The notes beneath the pieces were generated by a model. That model searched no databases. It was not told the DNA's origin and saw only the letters and a program-made list of their open reading frames with translations. The position numbers and the translations under genes are program-made. A DNA stretch of 64,000 bases, from positions 62,001-126,000 of the forward strand of contig JALCKY010000007.1 in NCBI GenBank assembly GCA_022647575.1, read 5' to 3'. The stretch's first letter is position 1; each line of letters starts with the position of its first letter. Below, piece by piece: positions 35,824-44,142 of the stretch. This DNA is from Lachnospiraceae bacterium (GTDB taxonomy: Bacteria; Bacillota; Clostridia; Lachnospirales; Lachnospiraceae).

Positions 35824-36223
35824 TAATTGTAATTCGGCTTCTAGTACAAGACATGGTAATAAGCGTAATATATATTAAAATCTTCTGCGATATGGATAAA
35901 ATTCGTTGGTTGCAACATGATTATACTGGCAGGACGATGCTTATAGTCCTCCGATTTTTCAATGATTTCAGATATGGTACTCAGTTCGAGTTCTGGCAGC
36001 ATTTATTTAATTAGAAAGAATTTGCAGAAAAGCGTGTTGACATGATCCGAGGAGGTGAAACGGTGTTTTTGAGAATCTAAAAAATAATCTAAAAAACACC
36101 TGTTTCAATCCGTTACTAAAACGCATACTAAATGAACTTTTCACTTGAAATAATGCTTTGTTTACGCAACATTCGTTACTTCATGTTCTTAAATGTTATC
36201 GATTGTTTGCGGCGTTCCACCCC
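35824..36223. other. Noncoding right end of the island
   Basis: AT-rich with no convincing gene. A ribosome-site-like GAGGAGGTG near 36050 leads to no long frame. It contains the right arm-type repeats and, around 36062-36100, an inverted pair GGTGTTTTT / AAAAAACACC that encloses them. Confidence 0.6.
36074..36099 (+). repeat. Possible integrase arm-type sites (right)
   Basis: AATCTAAAAAAT (36074-36085) and AATCTAAAAAACAC (36086-36099) lie head to tail; the latter equals the left-end site at 9140-9153. Confidence 0.45.
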
Positions 36224-36265
36224 TTCGGGACGCAGAGGCCGCTGGTTCGAATCCAGTCGCATCGA
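36224..36265 (+). repeat. Island attachment site, distal copy (42-bp direct repeat)
   Basis: Identical to tRNA-Pro positions 8991-9032 but without a tRNA 5' half in front, so it is the displaced original 3' end. It sets the island at about 27.2 kb and separates AT-rich island sequence from more GC-rich chromosome. Confidence 0.9.
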
Positions 36266-36406
36266 TTTTTTATTGCAAATAACGGCTTTATCGAGAATTA
36301 AAACTGAAAAACAGGCAGCGGATTTTGACTAACGCTGACTAACACTAAAAATATCGAGGAAAGGAGAACATAGACCTTCTATATGTTTTCCAATGAGGAT
36401 GATCAG

Positions 36407-36437
36407 GGCGTCGCAGAGAGATCTGCGGCGTCTTTTT
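36407..36437 (+). terminator. Terminator-like hairpin (copy A)
   Basis: GGCGTCGCAG pairs with CTGCGGCGTC (two G-U pairs) over a 6-nt loop, then TTTTT. An almost identical hairpin sits at 54784-54816. Confidence 0.7.
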
Positions 36438-36533
36438 AATGTTAAACCTGTTCAGAACAGCAGTTGAATTTGGGAAGTCAGTTTCAGCTTAAATGGTATG
36501 CTTTTGTATACTATGTCACTTAATTCTGCGTAC

Positions 36534-36585
36534 TTGATATACATTACGGCTCTGATATGATAGTCGTACCAAGAGGAAATGGTAC
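36534..36585 (+). promoter_or_regulatory. Promoter and inverted repeat before the radical SAM gene
   Basis: TTGATA (36534-36539), a 16-bp spacer and TATGAT (36556-36561). Just downstream, GTACC-N10-GGTAC (36566-36585) could be an operator or a 5' hairpin next to the ribosome site ACGGAGG. Confidence 0.5.
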
Positions 36586-36598
36586 GGAGGAATATCAG

Positions 36599-37492
36599 AT
36601 GAAACTGCTGATAAGAGATATTGATGCAAGCGGTATTCTTACAAAATCGAATCTCCCGGTTGCAGACTATTCAGTCAATCCCTATGTAGGGTGTGCTCAT
36701 GGATGCAAATACTGCTATGCCTCATTCATGAAACGCTTCGCCAATCACCCGGAGCCCTGGGGTGAATTCGTGGATGTGAAGCATTGGCCGGAAATCAAAA
36801 ATCCAAAACGCTGCGCGGGGAAGGAGCTGTTCATCGGCTCTGTCACAGACCCTTATCAGCCGCTGGAAGAAACCTGCAGGAGGACCAGAAAGCTTCTGGA
36901 AGAGATGCAGGGGTCGGGCTGCAGAATCAGCATTGCCACAAAATCGGATCTCGTGGTGCGTGATCTTGACCTTATCAAAACATTTCCCGGAGCCCGTGTA
37001 TCCTGGAGCATCAATACGCTGGATGAAGGATTCCGCGCTCAGATGGATTGCGCCGTAAGCATCGAAAGACGGATCGCAGCCATGAAAATATTCCATGATG
37101 CCGGTGTACGTACGACCTGCTTCATTTCCCCGATCTTTCCGGGCATCACCGATCCGGAGGAAATCATACGGCGCACGATGGATCAGTGCAATCTGGTGTG
37201 GCTGGAAAACCTGAACCTGCGCGATGCGTACAAGGGCGTGATCATGAACTGGATGAAAGAGAATCATCCGGAACTGCTTACGCTGTATCAGGATATCTAT
37301 GAGAAAAAAGACCGCAGCTTCTGGTCGCAGCTGGATGCTGAAATGCGTGAATTTACAGCGAAAGAAGGCCTTCCTTATGTCCGGGACGATGATTCCATGA
37401 AGCGGCCGTTCTCGGCGCCGCCGGCGGTGGTCAACTACTTCTTCCATGAGGAGATCATTCCATCCGCGAAAAGAAAAATAAAGCACAGTTAA
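36599..37492 (+). CDS. SPL-like radical SAM protein
   Basis: 297 residues from ATG at 36599 behind GGAGG; a longer start is possible but less well supported. The 4Fe-4S/SAM motif is CAHGCKYCYA (Cys-x3-Cys-x2-Cys) after VNPYVGC, as in SplB-like radical SAM proteins. GSVTDPYQPLE and WSINTLDEGFRAQMD further match this family. The protein is cytoplasmic. The family includes DNA photoproduct lyases and many uncharacterised members, and this one has no obvious DNA-repair partner. It is 14 bp upstream of an adenylation-domain gene, so it may modify that pathway's product. Confidence 0.8.
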   Translation: MKLLIRDIDASGILTKSNLPVADYSVNPYVGCAHGCKYCYASFMKRFANHPEPWGEFVDVKHWPEIKNPKRCAGKELFIGSVTDPYQPLEETCRRTRKLLEEMQGSGCRISIATKSDLVVRDLDLIKTFPGARVSWSINTLDEGFRAQMDCAVSIERRIAAMKIFHDAGVRTTCFISPIFPGITDPEEIIRRTMDQCNLVWLENLNLRDAYKGVIMNWMKENHPELLTLYQDIYEKKDRSFWSQLDAEMREFTAKEGLPYVRDDDSMKRPFSAPPAVVNYFFHEEIIPSAKRKIKHS

Positions 37493-37506
37493 AGATCTTA
37501 CAGGAG

Positions 37507-38988
37507 ATGAATATCATGAATCATGTTATTTACGAAATGTTCGAAGATAAAATCCGGGAGAACCCTTCAGCTTCCGCGGTCTATGATGGGAACCGCTTTC
37601 TTACCAGGAAGGGGCTGGATGCACTGGCCGATACCATTGCCCTGCAGATCCCTGCGGGAACAAAACGGGTCGGTATCGTGATGAACCATGGCGTCGAGAT
37701 GATCGCGGCCATCTTTGCCGTCCTGAAATCCGGCGCAGCCTATGTTCCGGCCGAGCCGTTCTTCCCGGACGACCGGATCCGCTTCATGCTGGAGGACAGC
37801 GGAGCCGACGCCGTGATCACCAATACGGAGTATGCCGGCCGTCTGGAAGGTTTCCGGCGGATCATCGTGGATGCCGGACTTCCCGTGTCCGGTGTTCAGA
37901 CGAAAAGCCGTGCCGCGGAAGATGACCTTGCCTATATCCTCTATACTTCGGGTTCCACGGGCGCGCCCAAAGGTGTCTCCGTCATGAACCGGAATGTCTG
38001 CCACTATGTCCGTGCCTTTGAGCACGAATTCCATCCGGATGAAAATGACACCATGCTGCAGTATTCCGTGTGCTCTTTCGACATTTTCGTGGAGGAAGTC
38101 TTCACCACCATCCTGAACGGTGCTGTATTGGCGATTCCTTCCGAGGAAGACAGGAAGAACATCAAAAATCTGATGGCCTTCGTAAAGAAGCATCATGTCA
38201 CGGAAATCAGCGGCTTCCCGTATCTTCTTCTGGAAATGAATCATTTGAAGGAACTCCCTGACAGCCTGCGCCTGCTCATCAGCGGCGGCGATGTGCTGCG
38301 GGCATCCTATGTCGATCATCTGGTGGGCAGGACTGCCGTCTACAATACCTACGGTCCCTCGGAGACCACGGTCTGCGCTTCCTATTTCCGGTGCAGCGGG
38401 ACGAATTTTCTCGCAGACGGCACCTATCCGGTAGGCAGGCCAGTGCTTAACTCCGATATTGTGATCCTGGATGAAAAGTTGAATCCGGTTCCGGACGGCA
38501 GTACGGGAGAGCTGTGCATTACCGGCGGCGGTGTCTCGGCTGGATATACCGGTGACCGTAAAATTGAAAACCGGGCCTTTGTGCACCGGGCCGATGGCAG
38601 CATCATTTACCGGAGCGGAGACCTCGGCTATGTGCTGCCCGACGGCAATCTTGCTTTCCTGCACCGCAGGGACACGCAGGTCATGATCCTCGGCAGGCGC
38701 GTGGAAACGACGGAAGTCGAAAGTGTCCTCTGCAGATGCCCGGAGATTGAGAAGGCAGCGGTAAAGGCTTACACGGATGAACAGCATCTTTCCTATCTGG
38801 TGGCTTATATCGTCACGAAGGAACCGCAGGCGGCACTTTCCACAATCAAGAAGGAGATGGCTCGGTTCCTTCCTGCCTACATGATTCCCGAGTTCTTTAT
38901 CTGGCTGCAGGATCTGCCGCTGAATGCAAACGGAAAGATCGATTCGCGATCACTCCCCATCATCCTGAAGGAGGGATCTGCCGCATGA
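37507..38988 (+). CDS. Stand-alone amino-acid adenylation domain protein
   Basis: 493 residues, start ATG at 37507 (or 37516). An ANL-superfamily enzyme that activates an acid with ATP. Core motifs: LYTSGSTGAPKGVS, CSFDIFVEEVF (with the Asp that normally binds the substrate amino group), YNTYGPSETTVCAS, YRSGDLGYV, and LNANGKIDSRSL with the late Lys. No carrier or condensation domain is attached, so the amino acid must pass to a separate carrier or directly to an amine. It overlaps the GNAT gene by 4 bp (ATGA). The only carrier domain in the window is in the NRPS at 49919-54097. Confidence 0.85.
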   Translation: MNIMNHVIYEMFEDKIRENPSASAVYDGNRFLTRKGLDALADTIALQIPAGTKRVGIVMNHGVEMIAAIFAVLKSGAAYVPAEPFFPDDRIRFMLEDSGADAVITNTEYAGRLEGFRRIIVDAGLPVSGVQTKSRAAEDDLAYILYTSGSTGAPKGVSVMNRNVCHYVRAFEHEFHPDENDTMLQYSVCSFDIFVEEVFTTILNGAVLAIPSEEDRKNIKNLMAFVKKHHVTEISGFPYLLLEMNHLKELPDSLRLLISGGDVLRASYVDHLVGRTAVYNTYGPSETTVCASYFRCSGTNFLADGTYPVGRPVLNSDIVILDEKLNPVPDGSTGELCITGGGVSAGYTGDRKIENRAFVHRADGSIIYRSGDLGYVLPDGNLAFLHRRDTQVMILGRRVETTEVESVLCRCPEIEKAAVKAYTDEQHLSYLVAYIVTKEPQAALSTIKKEMARFLPAYMIPEFFIWLQDLPLNANGKIDSRSLPIILKEGSAA

Positions 38989-39467
38989 AGGAGGAGATAA
39001 GCATCCGGCAGGCAGACGCATCGGAAATGAAAACCCTCATGCAGTGGCGGATGGAGGTCCTCCATGCGGTGTTCGACATCCCGGATAAAGATCCGCTGGC
39101 TGCACTGCGCAAGGCAAACGAAGAGTATTACCACACCGCTTTGGCGGATGGAAGCCATATCGCCTGTTTCGCTGAGCAGAACGGAACAGCCGTCGGCTGC
39201 GGCGGTGTCTGCCTTTTTCGTGAGATGCCCTCGCCCGACAATCCTTGCGGCCGGTGCGCTTACCTGATGAATATCTATACGAGGCCATCCTGCAGGGGCT
39301 CCGGCGTGGGAAGGAAGATTGTCACCTGGCTGGTGGAAAAGGCCAGGGCGAAGGGAATCACGAAGATCTATCTGGAGTCCTCTGACAGTGCAAGAAGTCT
39401 GTATGAAGGGCTTGGATTCATTCCGATGAAGAATTACCTGAAACTGGATGACGGAGGCACCAAATGA
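38985..39467 (+). CDS. GNAT family N-acetyltransferase
   Basis: 160 residues, start overlapping the adenylation gene. The acyl-CoA loop reads PSCRGSGVGRKIV and the C-terminal SARSLYEGLGFIPMKNYLKL is typical. It may acylate the amino group of the adenylation product or a detoxification substrate. Last gene of the radical SAM-adenylation-GNAT operon. Confidence 0.88.
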   Translation: MKEEISIRQADASEMKTLMQWRMEVLHAVFDIPDKDPLAALRKANEEYYHTALADGSHIACFAEQNGTAVGCGGVCLFREMPSPDNPCGRCAYLMNIYTRPSCRGSGVGRKIVTWLVEKARAKGITKIYLESSDSARSLYEGLGFIPMKNYLKLDDGGTK

Positions 39468-39668
39468 GCGGCACGGTGGGACTGCCTCTGTGTTTGCACT
39501 GAATCCGGGCAATCATTACCGGGATATGGTCCTGCGTATGGCAAAGGGATACCGCTGGATTCTGACACATTGAAAGACCGGTTCCATGCGGAAGTCTTAT
39601 TGTTTCTATGGTACGATTTTGATACAATATACGCATAAGAAACCGGACTTAGCAGGGAGAGCGTGAAA

Positions 39669-40037
39669 ATGAAAACAATCATGTCTTATGAACAATATCT
39701 CGTGGATGTAAAAAAAGGAATCGTTACCGATCAGGGAAACTGTCCGGTCACACCGCTTCTTCAGAAACTGCAGGGGAAATGGAAAAGCCAGATTCTGTAT
39801 GAACTGTGCATTCTGAATCCTGCGCGGTTTGGTCAGATCAAAAAAGATCTTCCCGGTATTACCAATACAGTGCTGACGGGTGCTCTGCGGGAGCTGGAGG
39901 AAGACGGGTTCATCAAGCGTGTCCAATTCAATGAAATCCCGCCCCATGTGGAATATTCTTTTACGCAGAAGGGAGAAGACCTGATGCCGATTTTCTATGA
40001 AATCATGAAGTGGGGCTTCAAACATGAGGAAGACTGA
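39669..40037 (+). CDS. HxlR family transcription regulator
   Basis: 122 residues from ATG at 39669 behind GGGAGAG (a GTG at 39663 is also possible). Winged-helix HxlR pattern: CPVTPLLQKLQGKWKSQILYEL, with FGQIKKDLPGITNTVLTGAL as the recognition part (each given in pieces). HxlR proteins often sense electrophiles or redox stress. It overlaps the GNAT-DUF3795 gene by 14 bp and may control it. Confidence 0.88.
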   Translation: MKTIMSYEQYLVDVKKGIVTDQGNCPVTPLLQKLQGKWKSQILYELCILNPARFGQIKKDLPGITNTVLTGALRELEEDGFIKRVQFNEIPPHVEYSFTQKGEDLMPIFYEIMKWGFKHEED

Positions 40038-40872
40038 CAGCACATCGTATCAGATCAAAGAGGTAAAACAAAATAAAAAGAATTATCTTAATCTGCTGCT
40101 TCTTGCTGATGAGCAGGAGGATATGGTAGATCGTTACCTTGAAAGAGGAACGATGTATATCCTGGAGGAAGATGAAAGTGTTCGGGGAGAATGTGTTGTT
40201 ACAGATGAAGGTGATGGAATTCTTGAGGTAAAGAATATAGCAGTATTGCCGGAATTACAGAAATACGGATATGGAAGAAAACTGATATCCTATGTGGAGA
40301 AGACCTATTCCGGACGGAATGATTATCATGTTTTGCGAGTCGGAACCGGGGACAGCCTGCAGACAATACCCTTTTATGAAAAGTGCGGTTTCCGTGAGAC
40401 ATCAAGGATCAGGAACTTTTTCACGGACAATTATGATCATCCTATATTCGAGGCCGGGAAACAACTGACCGACATGGTGGTTCTTGAGAAGAGTCTAGAC
40501 ATGAAAATTTCATTGTGCGGAGATGATTGCTTCAAATGTCCCAGATATCTTGCGAAAAGTGATGAGGAACTTCAAAGAGTTGCTGAACTGTGGTATCGTG
40601 CAGGATATCGGAATCATGTCGTTTCCAATGATGAGATCAGGTGCAGCGGCTGTTATCCGGGAAAGCAATGCGGGTATGGTTTGACAGAATGTACCAATGC
40701 TCATGGAGTTGAGAAATGCAATCAGTGTCCTGAGTTCCAATGTGACAAACTTCGGGAGATGCTCCGAAGATCTGCATGTTCGCAGGAACAGTGCAAAGAA
40801 GTATGCTCCCCGGCAGAATATGCTAAGTTGAAAGCAGCTTTTTTCAATAAAGAGAACAATCTGAGAAAGTAA
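40024..40872 (+). CDS. GNAT acetyltransferase fused to a DUF3795 cysteine-rich domain
   Basis: 282 residues. The first half is a GNAT domain (VLPELQKYGYGRKLISYVE, FYEKCGFRETSRI). From about 160 on it is DUF3795: ISLCGDDCFKCPRY, CSGCYPGKQCGYGL, VEKCNQCPEFQCDKL. This Cys-rich domain probably binds metal; its role is unknown. Both domains also occur alone, so this is a fusion. Co-transcribed with the HxlR gene. Confidence 0.8.
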   Translation: MRKTDSTSYQIKEVKQNKKNYLNLLLLADEQEDMVDRYLERGTMYILEEDESVRGECVVTDEGDGILEVKNIAVLPELQKYGYGRKLISYVEKTYSGRNDYHVLRVGTGDSLQTIPFYEKCGFRETSRIRNFFTDNYDHPIFEAGKQLTDMVVLEKSLDMKISLCGDDCFKCPRYLAKSDEELQRVAELWYRAGYRNHVVSNDEIRCSGCYPGKQCGYGLTECTNAHGVEKCNQCPEFQCDKLREMLRRSACSQEQCKEVCSPAEYAKLKAAFFNKENNLRK

Positions 40873-41283
40873 TTCCAGCTATCAAAAATATGGCGAAAAA
40901 TATGTGTTGACTTATCCTGACACAAGTCGGCGAATGCCATCATGCCACCACTGATACGATTACTAAAGGGTATCCGTACAGGGGATATATGATCGATATT
41001 ATATTGTTTTTCTGCGTCATCCTGAATCTGCCGAATATCGTTATCCTGTTTCAGGCTGTTTTTCATATCACTGAAGTTTATTTCCCCGGCATGCTGATGC
41101 TTGCTTATGTCAGCTTCCTGTGCCCCTATGTCTGCCTGTTTCTTGGAGGCGTTCTGCGGATTATCGGAATTCCCCGATTTTCATTTCCTCAGAAAATATC
41201 TTCAGAAGAGTAATTGTTTACAGCTGGGCAATAATCTGTACATATCAGGCGCATATACTGAATCATACAAGGAGGCCGTGAAA
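40873..41283. other. Mostly intergenic region
   Basis: Apart from a doubtful membrane peptide at 40989-41213, I see no gene or repeat. The ribosome site AAGGAGG near its end serves the small membrane protein at 41284. Confidence 0.5.
40989..41213 (+). CDS. Possible small membrane protein, uncertain
   Basis: 74 residues with two hydrophobic stretches (about 3-25 and 33-60) and a polar tail. Start ATG at 40989 behind AGGGGAT, weak and close. Not recognised; could be chance. Confidence 0.3.
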   Translation: MIDIILFFCVILNLPNIVILFQAVFHITEVYFPGMLMLAYVSFLCPYVCLFLGGVLRIIGIPRFSFPQKISSEE

Positions 41284-41535
41284 ATGAATGAATCATTGCT
41301 GATTGCCATTATCATCATCGCCATCGTCATTCTTGCACCGGTCGTGGGCATCTTCATACGGAAAAGAGATTTCAGGCGTCAGGTGACGGGGAAGAAGCCG
41401 ATCCGGGAAATGAAAGCAGATGAGCATGTCCCGGATACTTCATCGAAGGATGCCTATACGGAAGCAGACCGCCTGAAGGATGAGGCACGGATGTACCGCT
41501 TCCGCGATTCAAACGGCGGGTCTGTCATGCATTAA
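41284..41535 (+). CDS. Small single-pass membrane protein
   Basis: 83 residues from ATG at 41284 behind AAGGAGG. An N-terminal membrane helix (LLIAIIIIAIVILAPVVGIF) is followed by a basic patch (RKRDFRR) and a polar, charged tail, as in N-in/C-cytoplasmic anchored peptides. No known family recognised; a longer upstream start is rejected because that part reads poorly. Confidence 0.55.
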   Translation: MNESLLIAIIIIAIVILAPVVGIFIRKRDFRRQVTGKKPIREMKADEHVPDTSSKDAYTEADRLKDEARMYRFRDSNGGSVMH

Positions 41536-41630
41536 AAGTTTTATCTTCAGAAATCCTGCGTCTTCTTAGGAGAACCCGGAAGAGACCGGTGAAAAAACGA
41601 ATCTTTATCTTCAACAGGAATATTGACAGG

Positions 41631-41665
41631 AAAGAGTCCTTCGCTTTGAAGGGCTCTTTTTTTTG
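41631..41665 (+). terminator. Terminator before the flavodoxin gene
   Basis: AAAGAGTCCTTC pairs with GAAGGGCTCTTT over GCTTT, followed by a T run. Confidence 0.8.
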
Positions 41666-41735
41666 CTTCCGTTATGCCTCATAGAACTTTCAACCTTCTA
41701 TAAGAATTTCTTATCAAAAATGCCGGAAAACAAAA

Positions 41736-41789
41736 TTGATTCGTTTCGCCTCCTCGGGTAAAGTGTTGCCATAAACGAAAAGAGGAGGC
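41736..41789 (+). promoter_or_regulatory. Candidate promoter and SD-pairing repeat of the flavodoxin gene
   Basis: TTGATT (41736-41741), 17 bp, then TAAAGT (41759-41764). GCCTCCTC within the spacer (41748-41755) is the exact complement of the ribosome site GAGGAGGC (41782-41789). With this promoter the repeat acts at DNA level; with an upstream start it could mask the ribosome site. Confidence 0.35.
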
Positions 41790-41797
41790 ATTCAGAG

Positions 41798-42316
41798 ATG
41801 TCAAAGAATCTGATCATTTATTATTCCAGAAGAGGCCAGAATTATGCGGATGGCAGCATCCGGAACCTGCCGGTCGGAAATGTCGAGACTGCGGCGAAGT
41901 ATGTGCAGAAGGCTGTCGGCGGCGATCTTTTTGAAATCGAGCCGGTCTATAACTACTCAGGGGATTACATGACCTGCACGAGGGAGGCAAAGGAAGAACT
42001 GAGATCAAAAGCCAGACCGGAACTTAAGAAATATCTGGATGATATTTCCGCGTATGACAATGTATTCGTCATGGCCCCGTGCTGGTGGGGGACATGCCCG
42101 ATGCCGGTGTTTACGCAGCTTGAAAGACTGGACTTCACGGGGAAGAAGGTATTCCCGTTCATGTCTCATGAAGGAAGCGGTCTCGGAAGCTGTGAGAAGG
42201 ATATCCGGAACAGCTGCAGGGGAGCGGTATTAGGGGCAGGGCTTGAGGTACAGGGGACGGCGACAGCGCGCAGTGAGGAAAAGATTGCTGCGTGGGCCGG
42301 GAAATGTACCGGATGA
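41798..42316 (+). CDS. Flavodoxin
   Basis: 172 residues behind GAGGAGG. The opening IIYYSRRGQNY is the FMN phosphate loop; APCWWGTCPMPVFTQLE is the 90s-loop region; PFMSHEGSGLGS is characteristic of the longer flavodoxins of Firmicutes. Cytoplasmic one- or two-electron carrier or quinone reductase. It starts an operon with a CMD-family gene 13 bp away. Confidence 0.9.
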   Translation: MSKNLIIYYSRRGQNYADGSIRNLPVGNVETAAKYVQKAVGGDLFEIEPVYNYSGDYMTCTREAKEELRSKARPELKKYLDDISAYDNVFVMAPCWWGTCPMPVFTQLERLDFTGKKVFPFMSHEGSGLGSCEKDIRNSCRGAVLGAGLEVQGTATARSEEKIAAWAGKCTG

Positions 42317-42329
42317 GGGGAGAAGGAAA

Positions 42330-43082
42330 ATGTCTGTTTCAGAAAAAGCGGCAGAGTACCATGCCCGTATGTTCCCGGAATACAGGTCTTTTTTCAAAAC
42401 GACGGATCCGGAGTTCATCGAACGGTTCGACAATTTTGCATTTGATGAAGTGATCCGTGAGAGCAGCCTGGATGACAGGACAAGATTCATGGCAATCCTT
42501 GCAGTTCTTGTGGGCTGTCAGGGACTTGATGAGTTCCGTGTCATGCTTCCGGCTGCCCTGAACATGGGAGTCACCCCGGTCGAGGCAAAGGAGATCGTTT
42601 ATCAGGCTGCAGCCTATCTGGGAATCGGCAGGGTCTTCCCGTTCCTGAAAGCAGCCAATGAGGTATTTGAAAAAATCGGCGTGAAGCTTCCGCTTGAAGC
42701 GCAGTCGCAGACGACCATGAAAAACAGGATGGAAAAGGGAGAGCAGATCCAGATAGCTGTCTTTGGAAAAGGGATGAAGGGATTTTCCCATTCCGGGCCC
42801 ACAGAGACAAGACATATCAACCGGTGGCTTACGGACAACTGCTTCGGGGACTATTACACCAGGAGCGGGCTGGACATCAGAGAACGGGAAATGATTACCT
42901 TCTGTTTCCTGTCCGGTCTGGGCGGCTGCGAGGCACAGCTGACAGCGCATGCCAGCGGAAATATGGGCATAGGGAACAGCCGGGAGTTCCTGATCGATGT
43001 GATATCCCAGTGCGTGCCCTACATCGGGTATCCGGGAAGCCTGAATGCGATTGCTGCGGTGAATAAGGCTGCAGGCAGATAG
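42330..43082 (+). CDS. Carboxymuconolactone decarboxylase (CMD) family protein, two domains
   Basis: 250 residues from ATG at 42330 behind AGAAGGAAA; the longer frame overlaps flavodoxin and is not used. Two CMD/AhpD-like halves are visible: RTRFMAILAVLVGCQGLDEF with EAKEIVYQAAAYLGIGR, and REREMITFCFLSGLGGCEAQ with LIDVISQCVPYIGYP. Such proteins act as decarboxylases, peroxidases or unknown enzymes; with flavodoxin and reductases nearby, a redox-stress or quinone role is plausible. Confidence 0.85.
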   Translation: MSVSEKAAEYHARMFPEYRSFFKTTDPEFIERFDNFAFDEVIRESSLDDRTRFMAILAVLVGCQGLDEFRVMLPAALNMGVTPVEAKEIVYQAAAYLGIGRVFPFLKAANEVFEKIGVKLPLEAQSQTTMKNRMEKGEQIQIAVFGKGMKGFSHSGPTETRHINRWLTDNCFGDYYTRSGLDIREREMITFCFLSGLGGCEAQLTAHASGNMGIGNSREFLIDVISQCVPYIGYPGSLNAIAAVNKAAGR

Positions 43083-43088
43083 CAGGAT

Positions 43089-43970
43089 TTATTTGAAAAA
43101 AGATTTGAGGATGTCGGCGAATTCTTCGATATAGTACCCAGAGTTGTCTGCCTTCCAGAAGGCATAGTAGCTCCGTGTCACCTGCTTCTTATTGCGGAAG
43201 AGGGGAATCCTGCGGATGGCGCCGACGTACTGCACCGGCTCGCTGCCGCCTTCCATGGGAAGGAAGGCATTGCCGGAGAGCAGGAGCATCCTGGCATTTT
43301 CTATGGTGTCGGCGAACCGGACGCTTCCGTCAAACCCGAGATCCTTGCGGTAGAAATTCTCCTCTTCGCGTTTCTGGTCCGGCGATGCGACAAGGACGCA
43401 GGTGAGATCCTGAAGATCGCTGATCTCAAGATGCTTTTTCACTGCAAGGGGATTCCGGCTGGAGATCTCGATCCGGCAGGCGGCATCAACCAGATGGAAG
43501 TTGACGTACAGGTCGGACGGATTCCTGCGCAGGTCGTTTAAGGCCAGATCGATCAGACCGTTCCGCAGACCATCATAAAGCTCTTCATGATTGCCGTAGC
43601 TGATCTGGACATCTACCTTCGGATATTTTTCGGAAAATGCAGCCAGTGCCTGCTGGAATTCCAGTCCTCCGTAGCATTTCAGGTATCCGATCTTGATCAC
43701 GGCCCGGTTATCGTGGTCGATGCGGGAAGTTTCCGTGCAGATCCTGTCAAAGTCAGTCAGCAGTTTCTGCGTCTTCTCATAAAAGTATTCCCCGGCCGGT
43801 GTCATGATAAAAGACCGGTTCTGCCTCTTCAGGAGCTGTACGCCCAGGTTCTTTTCCAAAGCCTTGATCTGCTGGGATATGGCCGATTCCGAGATGCAGC
43901 ATTCCTCAGCGGCTTCTGCGAAACTGCCGCACCGGATGACTGCATGGAAATATTTAATCTGTCGGATCAT
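43089..43970 (-). CDS. LysR family regulator
   Basis: 293 residues. HTH reads GSFAEAAEECCISESAISQQ (residues about 16-35), with a LysR effector domain behind. It is divergent from the SDR gene at 44143 and faces the flavodoxin-CMD pair, so it may control both. The intergenic space is 172 bp. Confidence 0.9.
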   Translation of the reverse strand: MIRQIKYFHAVIRCGSFAEAAEECCISESAISQQIKALEKNLGVQLLKRQNRSFIMTPAGEYFYEKTQKLLTDFDRICTETSRIDHDNRAVIKIGYLKCYGGLEFQQALAAFSEKYPKVDVQISYGNHEELYDGLRNGLIDLALNDLRRNPSDLYVNFHLVDAACRIEISSRNPLAVKKHLEISDLQDLTCVLVASPDQKREEENFYRKDLGFDGSVRFADTIENARMLLLSGNAFLPMEGGSEPVQYVGAIRRIPLFRNKKQVTRSYYAFWKADNSGYYIEEFADILKSFFK

Positions 43971-44142
43971 GTATATTTCCTTCCTTCAACGTAAGCATAG
44001 CAGAAAAACGGTCAGGGGTAAACGATAAGTTTATCTTATTGAAAAGGGGCCAAAATCGAATTGCTCCGAAGAGCAGACACAGATAAGATGAAATCGAAAA
44101 GAAAAACAGAGAGGGTAACAGAGAGAATAACTGAAAGGAAGA

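Larger units (their letters stand above)
36266..36598. other. Intergenic region with terminator-like hairpin and promoter
   Basis: No gene seen. It holds the hairpin at 36407-36437, then a promoter and inverted repeat before the radical SAM gene. Confidence 0.5.

Noticed and set aside
36195-36265. Second tRNA-Pro gene at the island's far end
   Set aside because: Only the 3' half matches; the acceptor 5' strand, D arm and anticodon stem are missing, so it is an attachment site.
37567-38787. Minus-strand frame of 406 codons inside the adenylation gene
   Set aside because: A mirror of the strong plus-strand adenylation gene, with no family features.
39468-39668. Possible gene between the GNAT and HxlR genes
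   Set aside because: Only short frames with stops; no ribosome site. Treated as intergenic.
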